The notes under the pieces: generated by a model
Told to the model about the DNA's origin: nothing
Database searches by the model: none
What the model saw: only the letters and a program-made list of their open reading frames with translations
Position numbers and translations under genes: made by a program
Shown here: in pieces, positions 10,421 to 21,555 of the stretch
Layout: each line of letters begins with the position of its first letter
How positions within the stretch are numbered: position 1 is the first letter of the stretch
From: Terriglobia bacterium
GTDB taxonomy: Bacteria; Acidobacteriota; Terriglobia; Terriglobales; Acidobacteriaceae
Assembly (NCBI GenBank): GCA_020073185.1
Contig: JAIQFT010000015.1
Coordinates: 1-64,000, forward strand
Direction: 5' to 3'
DNA length: 64,000 nt

Positions 10421-10609
10421 ATGGCACAAGTCTGTGATGTCTGCGGCAAGGGACCGCAGTTCGGCAACAATATCAGCCACGCCCACAACGTCACCAGGCG
10501 GCGCTGGAACGTCAACCTGCGCCCGGTACGCGCCAAGGTGAAGGGCGCGACCAAGAAACTGCGGGTGTGCGCGTCGTGTTTGCGCAGCGGGAAAGTTGTG
10601 AAAGCGTAG
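10421..10609 (+). CDS. rpmB: 50S ribosomal protein L28
   Basis: A 62-aa basic large-subunit ribosomal protein. It begins [17 protein letters not shown] and contains the L28 hallmark [15 protein letters not shown], then [13 protein letters not shown]. Two CxxC pairs mark it as the zinc-binding (C+) form. It is monocistronic, with its own promoter at 10350-10378 and terminator at 10671-10695. Confidence 0.95.
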   Translation: MAQVCDVCGKGPQFGNNISHAHNVTRRRWNVNLRPVRAKVKGATKKLRVCASCLRSGKVVKA

Positions 10610-10670
10610 CAAGCTCTTAGCTTTTAGCGATCCACGCTCTGGGCGCTGCTAACATTCTGAGGACGATCAG

Positions 10671-10695
10671 CCGGCCGAAGTGGCCGGTTTTGTTT
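10671..10695 (+). terminator. Rho-independent terminator after rpmB
   Basis: CCGGCC (10671-10676) pairs with GGCCGG (10682-10687) over a 5-nt loop and is followed by TTTTGTTT. It is placed 60 nt after the rpmB stop and ahead of the converging ridA gene. Confidence 0.7.
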
Positions 10696-10718
10696 AGTCC
10701 GTCGGAACCGGCCAACTT

Positions 10719-11096
10719 CTACAGCACGGCAATCACATCAATTTCCACCAGCACATCCTTGGGCAGTCGCGCCGCCTCGACGGTGGAGCGCGCCGGCGGC
10801 TGCTGGCTGAAGAACTTCCCGTAAACCTCATTCATCGCCGCGAAATCGTACATGGATTTCAGGAAAACCGTCGTCTTCACCACTTGCTCCAGGTTGCTGC
10901 CCGCTTCCCCGAGCACGGCGGAGAGGTTTTTCAGCACGCGCTCAGTCTGGGCGGCGATATCGCCCTCGATCAGTTGGTTAGTGGCGGGATCGAGCGCGAT
11001 CTGGCCGGAGCAGAAAATCATTCCATTGGCGCGGATGGCTTGCGAGTAGGGGCCGATGGCTTTGGGGGCATTCGCGGTGGCGATGACTTGGCGCAT
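10719..11096 (-). CDS. ridA: RidA/YjgF reactive enamine-imine deaminase
   Basis: A 125-aa trimeric cytosolic enzyme that hydrolyses 2-aminoacrylate-type imines released by PLP enzymes. It has the family order APKAIGPYSQAI at the N-terminus, FCSGQIALDP, then PARSTVEAARLPKDVLVEIDVIA, which includes the Arg that binds the substrate carboxylate. GAGGGAGAAATC precedes the ATG. It stands alone between rpmB and the doxX-like gene. Confidence 0.93.
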   Translation of the reverse strand: MRQVIATANAPKAIGPYSQAIRANGMIFCSGQIALDPATNQLIEGDIAAQTERVLKNLSAVLGEAGSNLEQVVKTTVFLKSMYDFAAMNEVYGKFFSQQPPARSTVEAARLPKDVLVEIDVIAVL

Positions 11097-11394
11097 GATT
11101 TCTCCCTCGGTGTTGGTTGGTGTTTAGTCCTCGGCCTGCCATTCCCGGGCGCGGCGCGGTAGCAGTTTTGCCCTTTCAAGGGCTCGTCGAGCCAATGAAT
11201 CGCGCGCCAGACGGCGGATTGTAGCAGCAGTCCGACGACGCGGTGAGGGCCATAATTACCGCGGTCGATTCCCGAATGCGGTCCGAAGTGCAATAATTTG
11301 CAACCGCTTTGGTGCAAATATCCCTTGGTGCATGAGGGCCAATGGGTGCATGATTCCGAATAGGAAAGTCCCCCGAGCCTCAGCGGGAGCGTTC

Positions 11395-12030
11395 ATGGCC
11401 TATTCGCACTCGCGGCTACACCGGACGCTGGCATTGGTCCGCATCCTAACGGGCGTGCTGTTCCTGTTCCTCGGCGCGCACAAGATATCCTCCTGGGAAT
11501 TCGCCAAGGTTGAATTCCCGCAATTCGTGTGGGATGCGACCCATGGCGCTGCCGTCGGCTTCTATGCCACTTTCCTCAATAACGCGTTCGAGAGTCATCC
11601 GTCGGGGATGGCGTTCCTGATTGGGCTGACGGAACTATTTATCGGTGTAGGACTGGTACTGGGGCTAGCCGTGCGCCCCATCTCGGTGCTCGGGATGGTG
11701 TACATGCTGAATCTCATCCTGGCGACGTGGATGGCGCCCGGCTCGAACGTCGACCTGTGGCGCTACCTGGACAACGAGTCCAAGCTAATCACGATGTTCT
11801 TTCTCTTTCTGCTGTTCGGCATCGGGCACGCGGGCGAGTCCTTTGGGCTCGGGGCGCTATATCACCGCCGCCGGCGCCTGAAGTGGGCGGCGGCGGAAGC
11901 AGGCCAGGAGGAATCCGCCGACGATCGCAAGTACGATAAGATTGACCAGCGGTACGGGACGGATGAGGAACATGCCGCCCGCGGCCGGGAGCTGGGCAGC
12001 CATTCCATGCACTCCCGTCTAATGCCCTGA
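11395..12030 (+). CDS. DoxX-family membrane protein
   Basis: About 211 aa with four hydrophobic segments: near residues 13-30 (ALVRILTGVLFLFLG), 70-90, 95-115 and 133-150. This matches DoxX-like proteins, linked in other organisms to quinone/thiosulfate oxidation or oxidative stress. ATG 11395 is preceded by GCGGGAGCG; the open frame starts earlier at 11332 without such a site. The hydrophilic C-tail of about 50 residues is charged and unusual for the family. Confidence 0.75.
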   Translation: MAYSHSRLHRTLALVRILTGVLFLFLGAHKISSWEFAKVEFPQFVWDATHGAAVGFYATFLNNAFESHPSGMAFLIGLTELFIGVGLVLGLAVRPISVLGMVYMLNLILATWMAPGSNVDLWRYLDNESKLITMFFLFLLFGIGHAGESFGLGALYHRRRRLKWAAAEAGQEESADDRKYDKIDQRYGTDEEHAARGRELGSHSMHSRLMP

Positions 12031-12093
12031 GCTTCGTACACCGTTCGCCCGCGCAACCCCGCTTCTGTGGCTGCTATAATCAAATCAGTTCTA

Positions 12094-12660
12094 ATGAAAG
12101 CTCCGCGTGCAGTAGCCGAAGCTCATTTCCCGAAAATCCGCTCTACCACTGTGCTGGCTGTACGCAAGGACGGCAAGGTGGTCATGGCTGGAGATGGCCA
12201 GGTCACCCTCGGCGAGGGCGTGGTCAAGCATACGGCGCGCAAGATCCGGCGGCTTTACCAGGACAAGATCCTAGCCGGTTTTGCCGGGTCCACGGCCGAC
12301 GCTTTCTCGCTGTTCAGCCGTTTCGAATCCAAGCTGGAGCAGTATCACGGGAACCTGGGCCGCGCCGCGGTGGAGCTGGCGAAGGACTGGCGCACCGACA
12401 AGGCGCTGCGCCACCTGGAGGCGCTGCTGCTGGTGGCCGACCACACGCAGACGTTCCTGATCAGCGGCGCGGGCGACGTGATTGAGCCCGATTCCGGGAT
12501 TGCCGCCATCGGCAGCGGAGGCCCGTATGCGCAAGCGGCGGCCCAGGCCCTGGCGGCGCATACCGAGCTGCCGGCGCGCATGATCGCCGAGGAAGCGATG
12601 AAGATCGCCGCCCGCATGTGCATCTATACGAACGAGCAGTTCACGTTTGAAGAGCTGTGA
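12094..12660 (+). CDS. hslV: ATP-dependent protease subunit HslV
   Basis: The proteolytic subunit of the HslUV (ClpQY) complex, an N-terminal-threonine peptidase. The core [11 protein letters not shown]...[12 protein letters not shown] is unmistakable. The catalytic Thr would be T18 of the ATG-12094 product, so a 17-residue propeptide must be removed, longer than the usual 1-10. A frame-compatible GTG at 12067 would lengthen it further. TATAAT at 12075-12080 may be a -10 element just before the ATG. hslU follows after a 76-codon frame. Confidence 0.93.
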   Translation: MKAPRAVAEAHFPKIRSTTVLAVRKDGKVVMAGDGQVTLGEGVVKHTARKIRRLYQDKILAGFAGSTADAFSLFSRFESKLEQYHGNLGRAAVELAKDWRTDKALRHLEALLLVADHTQTFLISGAGDVIEPDSGIAAIGSGGPYAQAAAQALAAHTELPARMIAEEAMKIAARMCIYTNEQFTFEEL

Positions 12661-12887
12661 GGGGAGCGCTGTTCGCCCGGATTAGCGATACGACAGGCGC
12701 CATGGTTTGGGTCTCGTGGCCGAAGAAAGCATCCGGGGTGGCCACCGATCTCACCGAAGACGTGGTGCGTCGGGCTGGGCTGCCGCTGGGCTGGGTGGAC
12801 GTGAAGGTTTGGGCGATTGACCAAACCTGGTCGGGCCTGAAGTTTTATCGGCGCAAAGCGCAAGCGAAGGCGGCCGCTCGAAACTAG
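12657..12887 (+). CDS. Hypothetical 76-aa protein between hslV and hslU
   Basis: Starts with GTG overlapping the hslV stop (GTGA), so it could be made by translational coupling. It encodes a Trp/Val-rich small protein with a basic C-terminal tail ([10 protein letters not shown]). No family is recognised. Position inside hslVU is the main argument that it is expressed. Confidence 0.45.
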   Translation: MRGALFARISDTTGAMVWVSWPKKASGVATDLTEDVVRRAGLPLGWVDVKVWAIDQTWSGLKFYRRKAQAKAAARN

Positions 12888-12907
12888 AAACCAGAAACTA
12901 GAAACTG
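12880..12907. repeat. Reiterated GAAACTA words before hslU
   Basis: Four GAAAC-type words (GAAACTAGAAACCAGAAACTAGAAACTG) fill the 26-nt spacer before the hslU ATG, displacing any obvious ribosome site. The same words recur at 19.6-19.7 kb and 24.5 kb. Confidence 0.6.
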
Positions 12908-12913
12908 TCTCTT

Positions 12914-14326
<1,413 letters not shown>

Positions 14327-14329
<3 letters not shown>

Positions 14330-14393
14330 TTTGCTGATTGGGTGATTGGCCCGGCGGACTGCTGGGCCTTTTCGTTTTCCAATCGGCAAATCA
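14327..14393 (+). terminator. Composite hslU terminator with outer word hairpin
   Basis: An inner GC stem, GGCCC (14348-14352) with GGGCC (14364-14368), is followed by TTTTCGTTTT, a standard intrinsic terminator. It is enclosed in an outer stem of TGATTTGCTGATTGG (14327-14341, including the hslU stop) and CCAATCGGCAAATCA (14379-14393), which pair with one wobble. Confidence 0.65.
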
Positions 14394-14436
14394 GTAAGTC
14401 GGCAAATCGGAAATTCTGCTACGCTGATTGGCTTTC

Positions 14437-15519
14437 ATGAAATCCAAGCTTGATCTCATTGCAGCGCTGCTGTGGTGTGCGCTGCTCGCCGCCTGCGGGA
14501 CGCCGGGCGCGCCGCGTCCGCCGTCGCTGGAGTTGCCGCAGCCGATCAATGATCTGGTGGCCACGCGGCAGGGAGACAAGGTCACGCTCGCCTGGACCGT
14601 CCTGCGCGAGACTACCGACAAGCAGAACATCCGGCATCCCGGGCCGGTGCGGGTTTGCCGCGGCGTGAACACCACCGCCATGGTGCAGTGCCCGCAGGTG
14701 GCGGAGCTTCCGCCTGCCAACGCGCCGCCGTTGAAGAACGCCAAGCAGGAGCAGAGGACGTACACGGACACCTTGCCGCCGCAATTGCAGCAACAGTATC
14801 CAACGGGTTTTGCGACCTACGCGGTGGAGACGCTCAACCCACGCGGGCGCAGCGCCGGGTTGTCGAACCAGGTGGAGGTGCCGCTGGCGCCGACGCTGGC
14901 GCCGCCCAATGATGTGCGCGCGCAGGTCAGGCCGGAGGGCATTGTGCTCACCTGGACAGGCGTGCTCCACGAGCACGAAGCGCCGGAGTTGCGGCACGTG
15001 CATCGCATCTACCGCCGGACACCGGAGACACCGGCGTGGAGCGCGGTTGGAGAGGTACAGCTTTCCACCGACCCGCACGCCCGCTTCGTGGACATCGGAT
15101 TCGAGTGGGAAAAGACGTATCTGTATCGCGTGGTGGTGGTCACCTCGGTCGTTCGCGGTGGTGAAACGGCGGTGCAGGTTGAGGGCGAGCCGTCAGCAGA
15201 CGTTCAGGTCTTCGCGCACGATGTGTTCCCGCCGGCGGCGCCGAGCGGGTTGCAGGCGGTGGCCAGCGGCGTGGGACAGCCGCCGTTTTTGGATTTGACC
15301 TGGGCGCCGAACACCGAGCCCGACCTCTCCGGCTACAACCTCTATCGTCACGAGGCAGGCCAGCCGCCGGTGAAAATCAATTCCGAGCTGGTGCAGACAC
15401 CGGCGTACCGCGACCGCGCGGTGGCGTCAGGACACAAGTACATTTATTCCGTGACTGCGGTGGATTTGCGCGGGAACGAAAGCCAGCAGTCACCCGAAGC
15501 TTCTGAGTCAGTTCCATAA
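14437..15519 (+). CDS. Lipoprotein with fibronectin type III-like domains
   Basis: About 360 aa with a type II signal peptide and a clear lipobox (ALLAAC, Cys at residue 20). The body contains about three FN3-like beta-sandwich repeats; the last has the typical DLTWAPNTEPDLSGYNLYR and YSVTAVDLRGNES strands. Probably an envelope-anchored binding or adhesive protein. ATG 14437 is preferred to a TTG at 14428. No operon partner is evident. Confidence 0.8.
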   Translation: MKSKLDLIAALLWCALLAACGTPGAPRPPSLELPQPINDLVATRQGDKVTLAWTVLRETTDKQNIRHPGPVRVCRGVNTTAMVQCPQVAELPPANAPPLKNAKQEQRTYTDTLPPQLQQQYPTGFATYAVETLNPRGRSAGLSNQVEVPLAPTLAPPNDVRAQVRPEGIVLTWTGVLHEHEAPELRHVHRIYRRTPETPAWSAVGEVQLSTDPHARFVDIGFEWEKTYLYRVVVVTSVVRGGETAVQVEGEPSADVQVFAHDVFPPAAPSGLQAVASGVGQPPFLDLTWAPNTEPDLSGYNLYRHEAGQPPVKINSELVQTPAYRDRAVASGHKYIYSVTAVDLRGNESQQSPEASESVP

Positions 15520-15622
15520 AAAGCTGACCGCAGAGGTTGCGAAGGAAGCGTGCCAACAATTTCTGAATTCCTTTGCGCGCCTTGGCGTTCTTTGCGGTAA
15601 AAATGTGTTGTAAGGTTCCCAA

Positions 15623-16426
<804 letters not shown>

Positions 16427-16433
16427 CGAGGTG

Positions 16434-16510
16434 GGTAATTTCGTAAGTGGGTGACTCGGTAATGGAAGCGGTTCGATTGGCCGTTAGTTTTCTGCAATTA
16501 CGAAATTACC
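16434..16510. repeat. Word hairpin GGTAATTTCGTAA
   Basis: A perfect 13-bp inverted repeat, GGTAATTTCGTAA (16434-16446) and TTACGAAATTACC (16498-16510), with a 51-nt loop. It starts 8 nt after the FAH gene stop, and further GGTAAT/ATTACC words surround it. Confidence 0.7.
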
Positions 16511-16552
16511 AATTTACCCGATTACCAAATTTGTAGAAGATGTGGGTTCAGC

Positions 16553-17227
16553 ATGAAATTCTTCATTGATACCGCCAACCTGAACGAAATCCGTGAGGCC
16601 AATGCCATGGGCATCCTCGACGGCGTCACCACCAACCCCTCGCTGATCGCCAAGGAAGGCAAGCCATTCAAGGACACGATCCTGGAGATCTGCCGGATTG
16701 TGGACGGGCCGGTCAGCGTGGAAGTAGTGGCCATCGAAGCCAGGGGCATGCTGCGCGAGGCGGAAGAATTCGCGACGTGGCACAAGAATGTCGTGGTTAA
16801 GCTGCCCACCACGAAAGAAGGATTGAAGGCGTGTAAGACGCTGAGCGGAAAAGGCATTCGCACGAATTTGACGCTGTGCTTCTCGCCCAACCAGGCGCTG
16901 ATGGTGGCCAAGGCGGGCGCCACCTATGTCAGCCCGTTTGTCGGGCGGTTGGATGACATCAGCCACGTCGGTATGGACTTGGTTCGGCAGATCATCCAGA
17001 TCTATAACAATTACGGATACAAGACGCAGGTGCTGGCAGCATCGCTGCGGCATCCGCTGCACGTGGTGGAAGCTGCGATGGCGGGCGCGCACGTGGCCAC
17101 TATCCCATTCAAGGTGCTGGACCAGATGATCAAGCATCCGCTCACCGACAGGGGCCTGGACGCCTTCCTCAAAGACTGGGAGAAGGTGAAGGCGCTAGCG
17201 GAAGCGGAGTTGATCGCGAAGGGCTGA
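16553..17227 (+). CDS. tal: Transaldolase, small (FSA/TalC-like) type
   Basis: A 224-aa class I aldolase moving a dihydroxyacetone unit between sugar phosphates in the non-oxidative pentose phosphate pathway. It starts [10 protein letters not shown] and carries [13 protein letters not shown] and [11 protein letters not shown], where K83 is the Schiff-base lysine. [12 protein letters not shown] and [10 protein letters not shown] follow. This is the short form, unrelated in length to the TalA/B type. A second transaldolase domain lies at 61.9 kb. Confidence 0.93.
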   Translation: MKFFIDTANLNEIREANAMGILDGVTTNPSLIAKEGKPFKDTILEICRIVDGPVSVEVVAIEARGMLREAEEFATWHKNVVVKLPTTKEGLKACKTLSGKGIRTNLTLCFSPNQALMVAKAGATYVSPFVGRLDDISHVGMDLVRQIIQIYNNYGYKTQVLAASLRHPLHVVEAAMAGAHVATIPFKVLDQMIKHPLTDRGLDAFLKDWEKVKALAEAELIAKG

Positions 17228-17252
17228 CGCAGTTGCAGGAATGAAAGCGGTG

Positions 17253-17279
17253 CGGCGCGAGGTAGCGCCGTTTGCATTT
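17253..17279 (+). terminator. Possible terminator after tal
   Basis: CGGCGC (17253-17258) and GCGCCG (17265-17270) pair over a 6-nt loop and are followed by TTTGCATTT. The T-run is broken, so efficiency is uncertain. Confidence 0.45.
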
Positions 17280-17479
17280 GGGCTATCGGCGTTCGGCTGT
17301 CGCTTCGGCGGCTGGGCGGATTGATTCACCCGACTGACGTTAGTCCATGGCCGAGAGCCGTACCGCACCCCAATCGTAACCTCTCGCAACCCGCATCTAA
17401 GGGGTAAGCTGGATTTGTCCGCTGCGAGAGGAGCAGTAGGTTGCGCGTGCGGGTGGCCAAGTATGTTTCCGAGAGGAGT

Positions 17480-17872
17480 ATGAGCGCGCTTCGTTTTTAT
17501 GCTGTGATGGCGGCGGGCATTACCGCCGTGGGTGTTGGTGTGTGGCAGTGGATCCGCGCCCATCGCACCACTCCAGAACAGCGGGAGCGCGCGCGGCGGC
17601 AGCGGCTGGCGCAGATCGGCCGCATCTGCGATGGCACCATCGTCGACGTGCAGGAAATCAGCGCCAACGGCCGCGGCCCTATGCAACTGATCATGTTTAC
17701 CTACGATGTCGGCGGCGTGTCGTACGAGGCGTCGCAGGACATCACCCACCTGCAGCAGGCCATCGACATCCACTCCTGCAAGCTGGGCCTGCCGACCTCA
17801 ATCAGGTACGATCCGCACAATCCGGGAAACTCCATCGTCGTTGCTGAAGCCTGGACGGGAATCAGGCAGTAG
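17480..17872 (+). CDS. DUF3592-like membrane-anchored protein
   Basis: 130 aa: one N-terminal membrane segment (residues 7-24), a basic stretch, then a beta-rich domain with GTIVDVQEI and a DPHNPGNSIV ending, as in DUF3592 proteins. GAGAGGAG directly precedes the ATG at 17480. Its 3' 172 nt overlap the converging lipoprotein-like gene on the minus strand. Function unknown for the family. Confidence 0.65.
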   Translation: MSALRFYAVMAAGITAVGVGVWQWIRAHRTTPEQRERARRQRLAQIGRICDGTIVDVQEISANGRGPMQLIMFTYDVGGVSYEASQDITHLQQAIDIHSCKLGLPTSIRYDPHNPGNSIVVAEAWTGIRQ

Positions 17873-18729
17873 GCGAAAGGCGAAGGGCGCAAGGCTTCAC
17901 GGAGGCTTTTCGGCGGGGTCTTGTTCGGGTCGTAAGTGATCGCGGCCTGGAACATCGAGTCGGAGATCCCGACGTTGTAACGCACGCCGGTGATGAAGCG
18001 CTGGTTGTTGGTGTCGCCGTTGTGCGAGCGCAGGATGCTGTATGGCGTCATCACCCCCTGCACGAGACGCCAGTTGTCGAAGATCTCGCCTTCCACGTTT
18101 TTCAGCCGGTCGGTGGGGTCGCGCCACTCGAACGTCTTCTTGATCGGCAGATGGGTGTGGCTGTCGAGGAAGAGCGTGACCGCGTCATTGTCGGCGGTGA
18201 AGATGCTGACCTGGTCCGCCGGCTTCTGCTCGGCCACCGCGGGCCCGTCGTAGAACAGCGCCATGCCGGGCTGATTGAGCCACTGACGCAACACGATCTC
18301 GAGTGAATGGCGATAGCGGCGGTTGTAGTCGGCGACCTGCTCGGGCTCCTGCGCGGCGGTGCCCTTGTAGGTGATCTCGTAGCCCTTGTCGCCGACGTTG
18401 ATGAACACCACGTCGCGCTGCTTGGTGAGCTCAATGCGGTCCTTGTCGGGATATTTCCAGAAGCGCCAAAACAGGGTGCCCAGGCTGTTGGGCTGGCCCT
18501 GGAAATAACTGTACGAGCGTCCCTGCTGCTCCATGTCCTGCAAGTTGAGCCACGCCTGCCCGCCCAGCGCCTGGATGCACTGGTCGAGCAGGGCGCGGGC
18601 TTTCTGCGCGTTGGCGTCCTGCGGGGCTTGCGCCGGCTTAGCCACAGAGGGCACGGAGGATGGAGGGGCTTGGGCCGCGGCTAAAACCGCGTACGCCGCA
18701 AGAAGCACGACAATGACGAATGACTTCAT
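17701..18729 (-). CDS. Exported protein, outer-membrane lipoprotein-sorting-like fold
   Basis: A 342-aa frame with a cleavable signal peptide (MKSFVIVVLLAAYAVLAAAQ). The middle part (residues 45-280) has the LolA/LolB-like pattern of a curved beta sheet with a helix: ARALLDQCIQALGG, then repeated strands including FINVGDKGYEITYKG and DNWRLVQGVMTPYSI. The homologous part seems to end near residue 285 (DPNKTPPKS). The remaining 55-60 residues lie antisense to the DUF3592 gene, contain many Cys and look non-native, so the original stop may have been lost. Confidence 0.65.
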   Translation of the reverse strand: MKSFVIVVLLAAYAVLAAAQAPPSSVPSVAKPAQAPQDANAQKARALLDQCIQALGGQAWLNLQDMEQQGRSYSYFQGQPNSLGTLFWRFWKYPDKDRIELTKQRDVVFINVGDKGYEITYKGTAAQEPEQVADYNRRYRHSLEIVLRQWLNQPGMALFYDGPAVAEQKPADQVSIFTADNDAVTLFLDSHTHLPIKKTFEWRDPTDRLKNVEGEIFDNWRLVQGVMTPYSILRSHNGDTNNQRFITGVRYNVGISDSMFQAAITYDPNKTPPKSLREALRPSPFAYCLIPVQASATTMEFPGLCGSYLIEVGRPSLQEWMSMACCRWVMSCDASYDTPPTS

Positions 18730-18794
18730 AGTGAACTGACTATTTTAGATGCTTGCCGGAAATCGCGTCCGGCAAGGAGCCCGGAGCCTGAAGC

Positions 18795-19571
18795 CTATCC
18801 CACCAGCACCGCGCCGCCGTTGACGTTGAAGATTTCGCCGGTGATGAAGCCGGCATGTTCAGTGCACAGAAACAGGATAGGCGCGGCGATCTCTTCTGGG
18901 GTGGCGACGCGGCGCAGCGGAATGGTGTTGAACACCTTCTCGCGCGTGACCGGATGATTGAGCGCGGGGGCGGCCATATCGGTCGCCACCCAACCGGGAG
19001 CGACGCAGTTGACGCGGATGCGGTCGGGCGCCAGCTCGGTCGAGAGTCCCTTGACCATGCTGATTACCGCGCCCTTGGCGGCGGCGTAGTCGCAATGGAA
19101 GGACTCGCCGCGCTGCCCGGCAGTCGAACTGACCAGCACGATGCTGCCGCCGCGGCCCTGTTTTTTCATCTGCGCCACCGCGTGCTTCACCAGGCCGAAG
19201 ACGCTGTCGAGGTTGATGGCGATGGTTTCGTGCCATTGCTGATCCGTCATGCGATCGATGGGAACATCTTCGGGTGGCCAGATGCCGTGGTTGGCAACCA
19301 GAATGTCCACGCCGCCAAAGCGCTGGACGGCCCGCTCGATCAGCTCGCGAGCGGACTCGACATTGCGGAGATTGGCCTGCACGGCGGCGCAGCGGTCTGT
19401 ACCGCACTCGTTCACTACGCGATCGGCAGCGGTGCGGTTCTGCTGGTAGTTAAACAGCACCTTGGCGCCGGCGGCGGCGAACATCTTGACGGTGGCCGCG
19501 CCGATGCCGCGCGACCCGCCGGTGATGACGGCGACGCGATCCGGGAGCGAGAGATTTGGCGCATTAGGCAT
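18795..19571 (-). CDS. Short-chain dehydrogenase/reductase (FabG-like)
   Basis: 258-aa classical SDR using NAD(P)H. TGGSRGIG near residue 18 is the Rossmann glycine motif, followed by VANHG (NNAG-equivalent), the catalytic Ser in LVSSTAG and the YAAAKGA active-site Tyr/Lys pair. The C-terminal FITGEIFNVNGG is typical of 3-oxoacyl reductases and sugar dehydrogenases. ATG 19571 is preferred over TTG 19574. Substrate cannot be deduced, as no fab genes are adjacent. Confidence 0.9.
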   Translation of the reverse strand: MPNAPNLSLPDRVAVITGGSRGIGAATVKMFAAAGAKVLFNYQQNRTAADRVVNECGTDRCAAVQANLRNVESARELIERAVQRFGGVDILVANHGIWPPEDVPIDRMTDQQWHETIAINLDSVFGLVKHAVAQMKKQGRGGSIVLVSSTAGQRGESFHCDYAAAKGAVISMVKGLSTELAPDRIRVNCVAPGWVATDMAAPALNHPVTREKVFNTIPLRRVATPEEIAAPILFLCTEHAGFITGEIFNVNGGAVLVG

Positions 19572-19608
19572 CAACGAATGAAATTAGCAGAAGCGAGTTT
19601 CTAGTTTC

Positions 19609-19729
19609 CAGTTTCTAGTTTCCTAAATGGCAGCACATGTCAGGTTACCAGTGTCACACAAGCAACTCTAGAACTCGGGTCGGAGACCCAAGCCACACAT
19701 CCCCGCTGGAAACTGGAAACTAGAAACTG
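19609..19729. repeat. Word inverted repeat CAGTTTCTAGTTTCC
   Basis: CAGTTTCTAGTTTCC (19609-19623) and its perfect complement GGAAACTAGAAACTG (19715-19729) enclose 91 nt. Extra GTTTC/GAAAC words extend both arms, and the right arm runs into the 3' end of the amidotransferase gene. Confidence 0.7.
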
Positions 19730-20535
19730 CTCTTCAGCGACTCGAAGTCCGGCACCGGGACGCGCGGCTGCTGGTGGCGGCGCAGCGCGGCCTGCGTGAA
19801 TGCCCGGAAGATGGCGCGCGAGGGTTCGTCGTCAGCAAAGCTGCGCTCCGGGTGCCACTGGACGGCGAGGACGAAGTGGTCGGACGCAGCGCCTTCGACG
19901 GCTTCGACGACTTGATCTTTGTCGGAGCGGGCGACCACGCGCAGGCCGTCGCCAATCATGTCCGCCGCCTGGTGGTGGCTGGAGTTCACCTCGACGGAAA
20001 TTTCCTGCTGCGGAACATAGTTCCCATCTTCGCAAACTTCGGTCGCGAATTCCTTCACCGGCGCAACGATGCCGGCGAGACGCGATCCATGCTCAATGGT
20101 GACGGTGTGCGCGCGCGGCACGGTGTGTCCGGCGGCGTGGTTGACCCCGGTGTCAAGGTGCTGGATGAGCGTTCCCGTGCGCCAGACGTTGAGTGCCTGC
20201 AAGCCGTAGCAGATTCCGAGGATGGGTTTGCGCATGTTGAACGCGTCCTGGAGCAGGAGTTCGTCCACATTGTCGCGGGTGGGATCGGCGGGCGCGGTGT
20301 GCGGATCGCGAGTGGCGGCGCCGTATTTTTCCGGGTCGATGTCGGCCTTGCTGCCGGGCAGAAGAATGCCGTCGCAACGCTTGGCCGCTTGCGCGATCTG
20401 CTGATTCGACCATTCCAGCGGAATGACGATGGGCTCACCGCCGGCCTGGCGCATCGCGTCTTCATATTGCGTCAGGGCGCGCAGAGCGTAGTCGCGCTCG
20501 GAGTGCGGGACGGGGATAGCAATCCTGGGTCGCAT
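19720..20535 (-). CDS. Class I glutamine amidotransferase-like hydrolase (peptidase C26)
   Basis: 271 aa, PuuD/YvdE-type gamma-glutamyl hydrolase fold. The nucleophile Cys is in LGICYGLQALN (C109), and the His/Glu partners are in AVQWHPERSF near the C-terminus. The oxyanion region ILLPGSKADIDP is also present. It may release glutamate from gamma-glutamyl compounds such as gamma-glutamyl-GABA. The ATG at 20535 gives the standard start MRPRIAIPVP; no ribosome site is obvious. Confidence 0.82.
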   Translation of the reverse strand: MRPRIAIPVPHSERDYALRALTQYEDAMRQAGGEPIVIPLEWSNQQIAQAAKRCDGILLPGSKADIDPEKYGAATRDPHTAPADPTRDNVDELLLQDAFNMRKPILGICYGLQALNVWRTGTLIQHLDTGVNHAAGHTVPRAHTVTIEHGSRLAGIVAPVKEFATEVCEDGNYVPQQEISVEVNSSHHQAADMIGDGLRVVARSDKDQVVEAVEGAASDHFVLAVQWHPERSFADDEPSRAIFRAFTQAALRRHQQPRVPVPDFESLKSSF

Positions 20536-20613
20536 AAAAACAGCCGTTGGTAGCTGGTAGTTAGGAGTTAGCAAAAAACCGGTTTCGGCGATATCCAAAA
20601 TAGTTTACCGCGC

Positions 20614-21414
20614 TCACGCCTGACTTCCTATGGTGCCCGCAGCCATGCGCGGGTCGGGTACGCGGGAATGGGAATAGTAGAGGTCCTCGACGGCTTTCTG
20701 CGCGCGGGCGGCGAGGACGTCCATGTCGCGCAGGCTGTAGCCAGCGGTTGAAATCGGCTCACCGATGACCAGCCGCATCGTGCCGGGTCGGATGTGAAAG
20801 CTGTTCATGGGGAGAACTTCGTAGGTGCCGACGATGGCCATGGGGACGATGTCCACCCCGGCCTTGATGGCGATGTAGAACGCGCCGCTCATGAAGGGCC
20901 GGACCTGCCCGCTGGCGGAGCGACCGCCTTCGGGGAAGACGACCAGTGGCATGCCGCCCTGCAGGCTGCGAACGCCGCGCATCAGGCTGCGCATGGAGGC
21001 CATAGCGCTGCCGGCGTCCACCGGAATCTGGCCGGAACGGCGCAGGTGCCAGCCCATGAACGGGTAGCGGAACAATTCTCTTTTGGCCATGATGCGGAAC
21101 TGGAAGGGCAGGTGCTCGTAGAGGAGCGGGATGTCGAGTGCGGAAATGTGATTGGCGGCCAGCACCTGCGGGCGCGAGCGGTCGAGCCTCTCCATGCCGG
21201 TGATGGTGACCGGGCAGAAGATGGTGTGCAGGATCAGCCACGACCAGAGCCGCGCAAAACCGTGCTGGATGCGGCCGTCACGGTCGAACAGCGACGACAG
21301 CAGGGACAGCGTGCCGAGCACGAAGGTGTAGATGTAGATGAGGACGTCGAAGATGAAGATGGAGCGAGCCCAGCTCAGGGCGTTCCAGTGTTTCGCCGAT
21401 GTGTTCACGTGCAA
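20614..21414 (-). CDS. plsC: 1-acyl-sn-glycerol-3-phosphate acyltransferase (PlsC-like)
   Basis: A membrane-bound acyltransferase of phospholipid synthesis, 266 aa. Two N-terminal hydrophobic segments precede the catalytic NHISALD box (HX4D, near residue 88). FMGWHLRRSGQIPVD and the glycerol-phosphate-binding FPEGGRS box (near 160) follow. The start may be TTG 21414 or GTG 21408. It lies upstream of the C26 hydrolase on the same strand with a 78-nt gap. Confidence 0.88.
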   Translation of the reverse strand: MHVNTSAKHWNALSWARSIFIFDVLIYIYTFVLGTLSLLSSLFDRDGRIQHGFARLWSWLILHTIFCPVTITGMERLDRSRPQVLAANHISALDIPLLYEHLPFQFRIMAKRELFRYPFMGWHLRRSGQIPVDAGSAMASMRSLMRGVRSLQGGMPLVVFPEGGRSASGQVRPFMSGAFYIAIKAGVDIVPMAIVGTYEVLPMNSFHIRPGTMRLVIGEPISTAGYSLRDMDVLAARAQKAVEDLYYSHSRVPDPRMAAGTIGSQA

Positions 21415-21555
21415 TGTTTCTCTTGGTCTATCCGTCGATCGGTCCCAGCATCAACAAGCAGGCGCACAGGACCGACAGACCGAAGGGCCGACTGACCCGC
21501 GATTCACCTGAGATTTTAGCTTGTCCTCATCGCTTGGACGTAAACGACACTTTGG

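Noticed and set aside
12901-12913. Ribosome-binding site for hslU
   Set aside because: The spacer is filled by GAAACTA words and no AGGAG-like sequence is found; the start at 12914 rests on family alignment alone.
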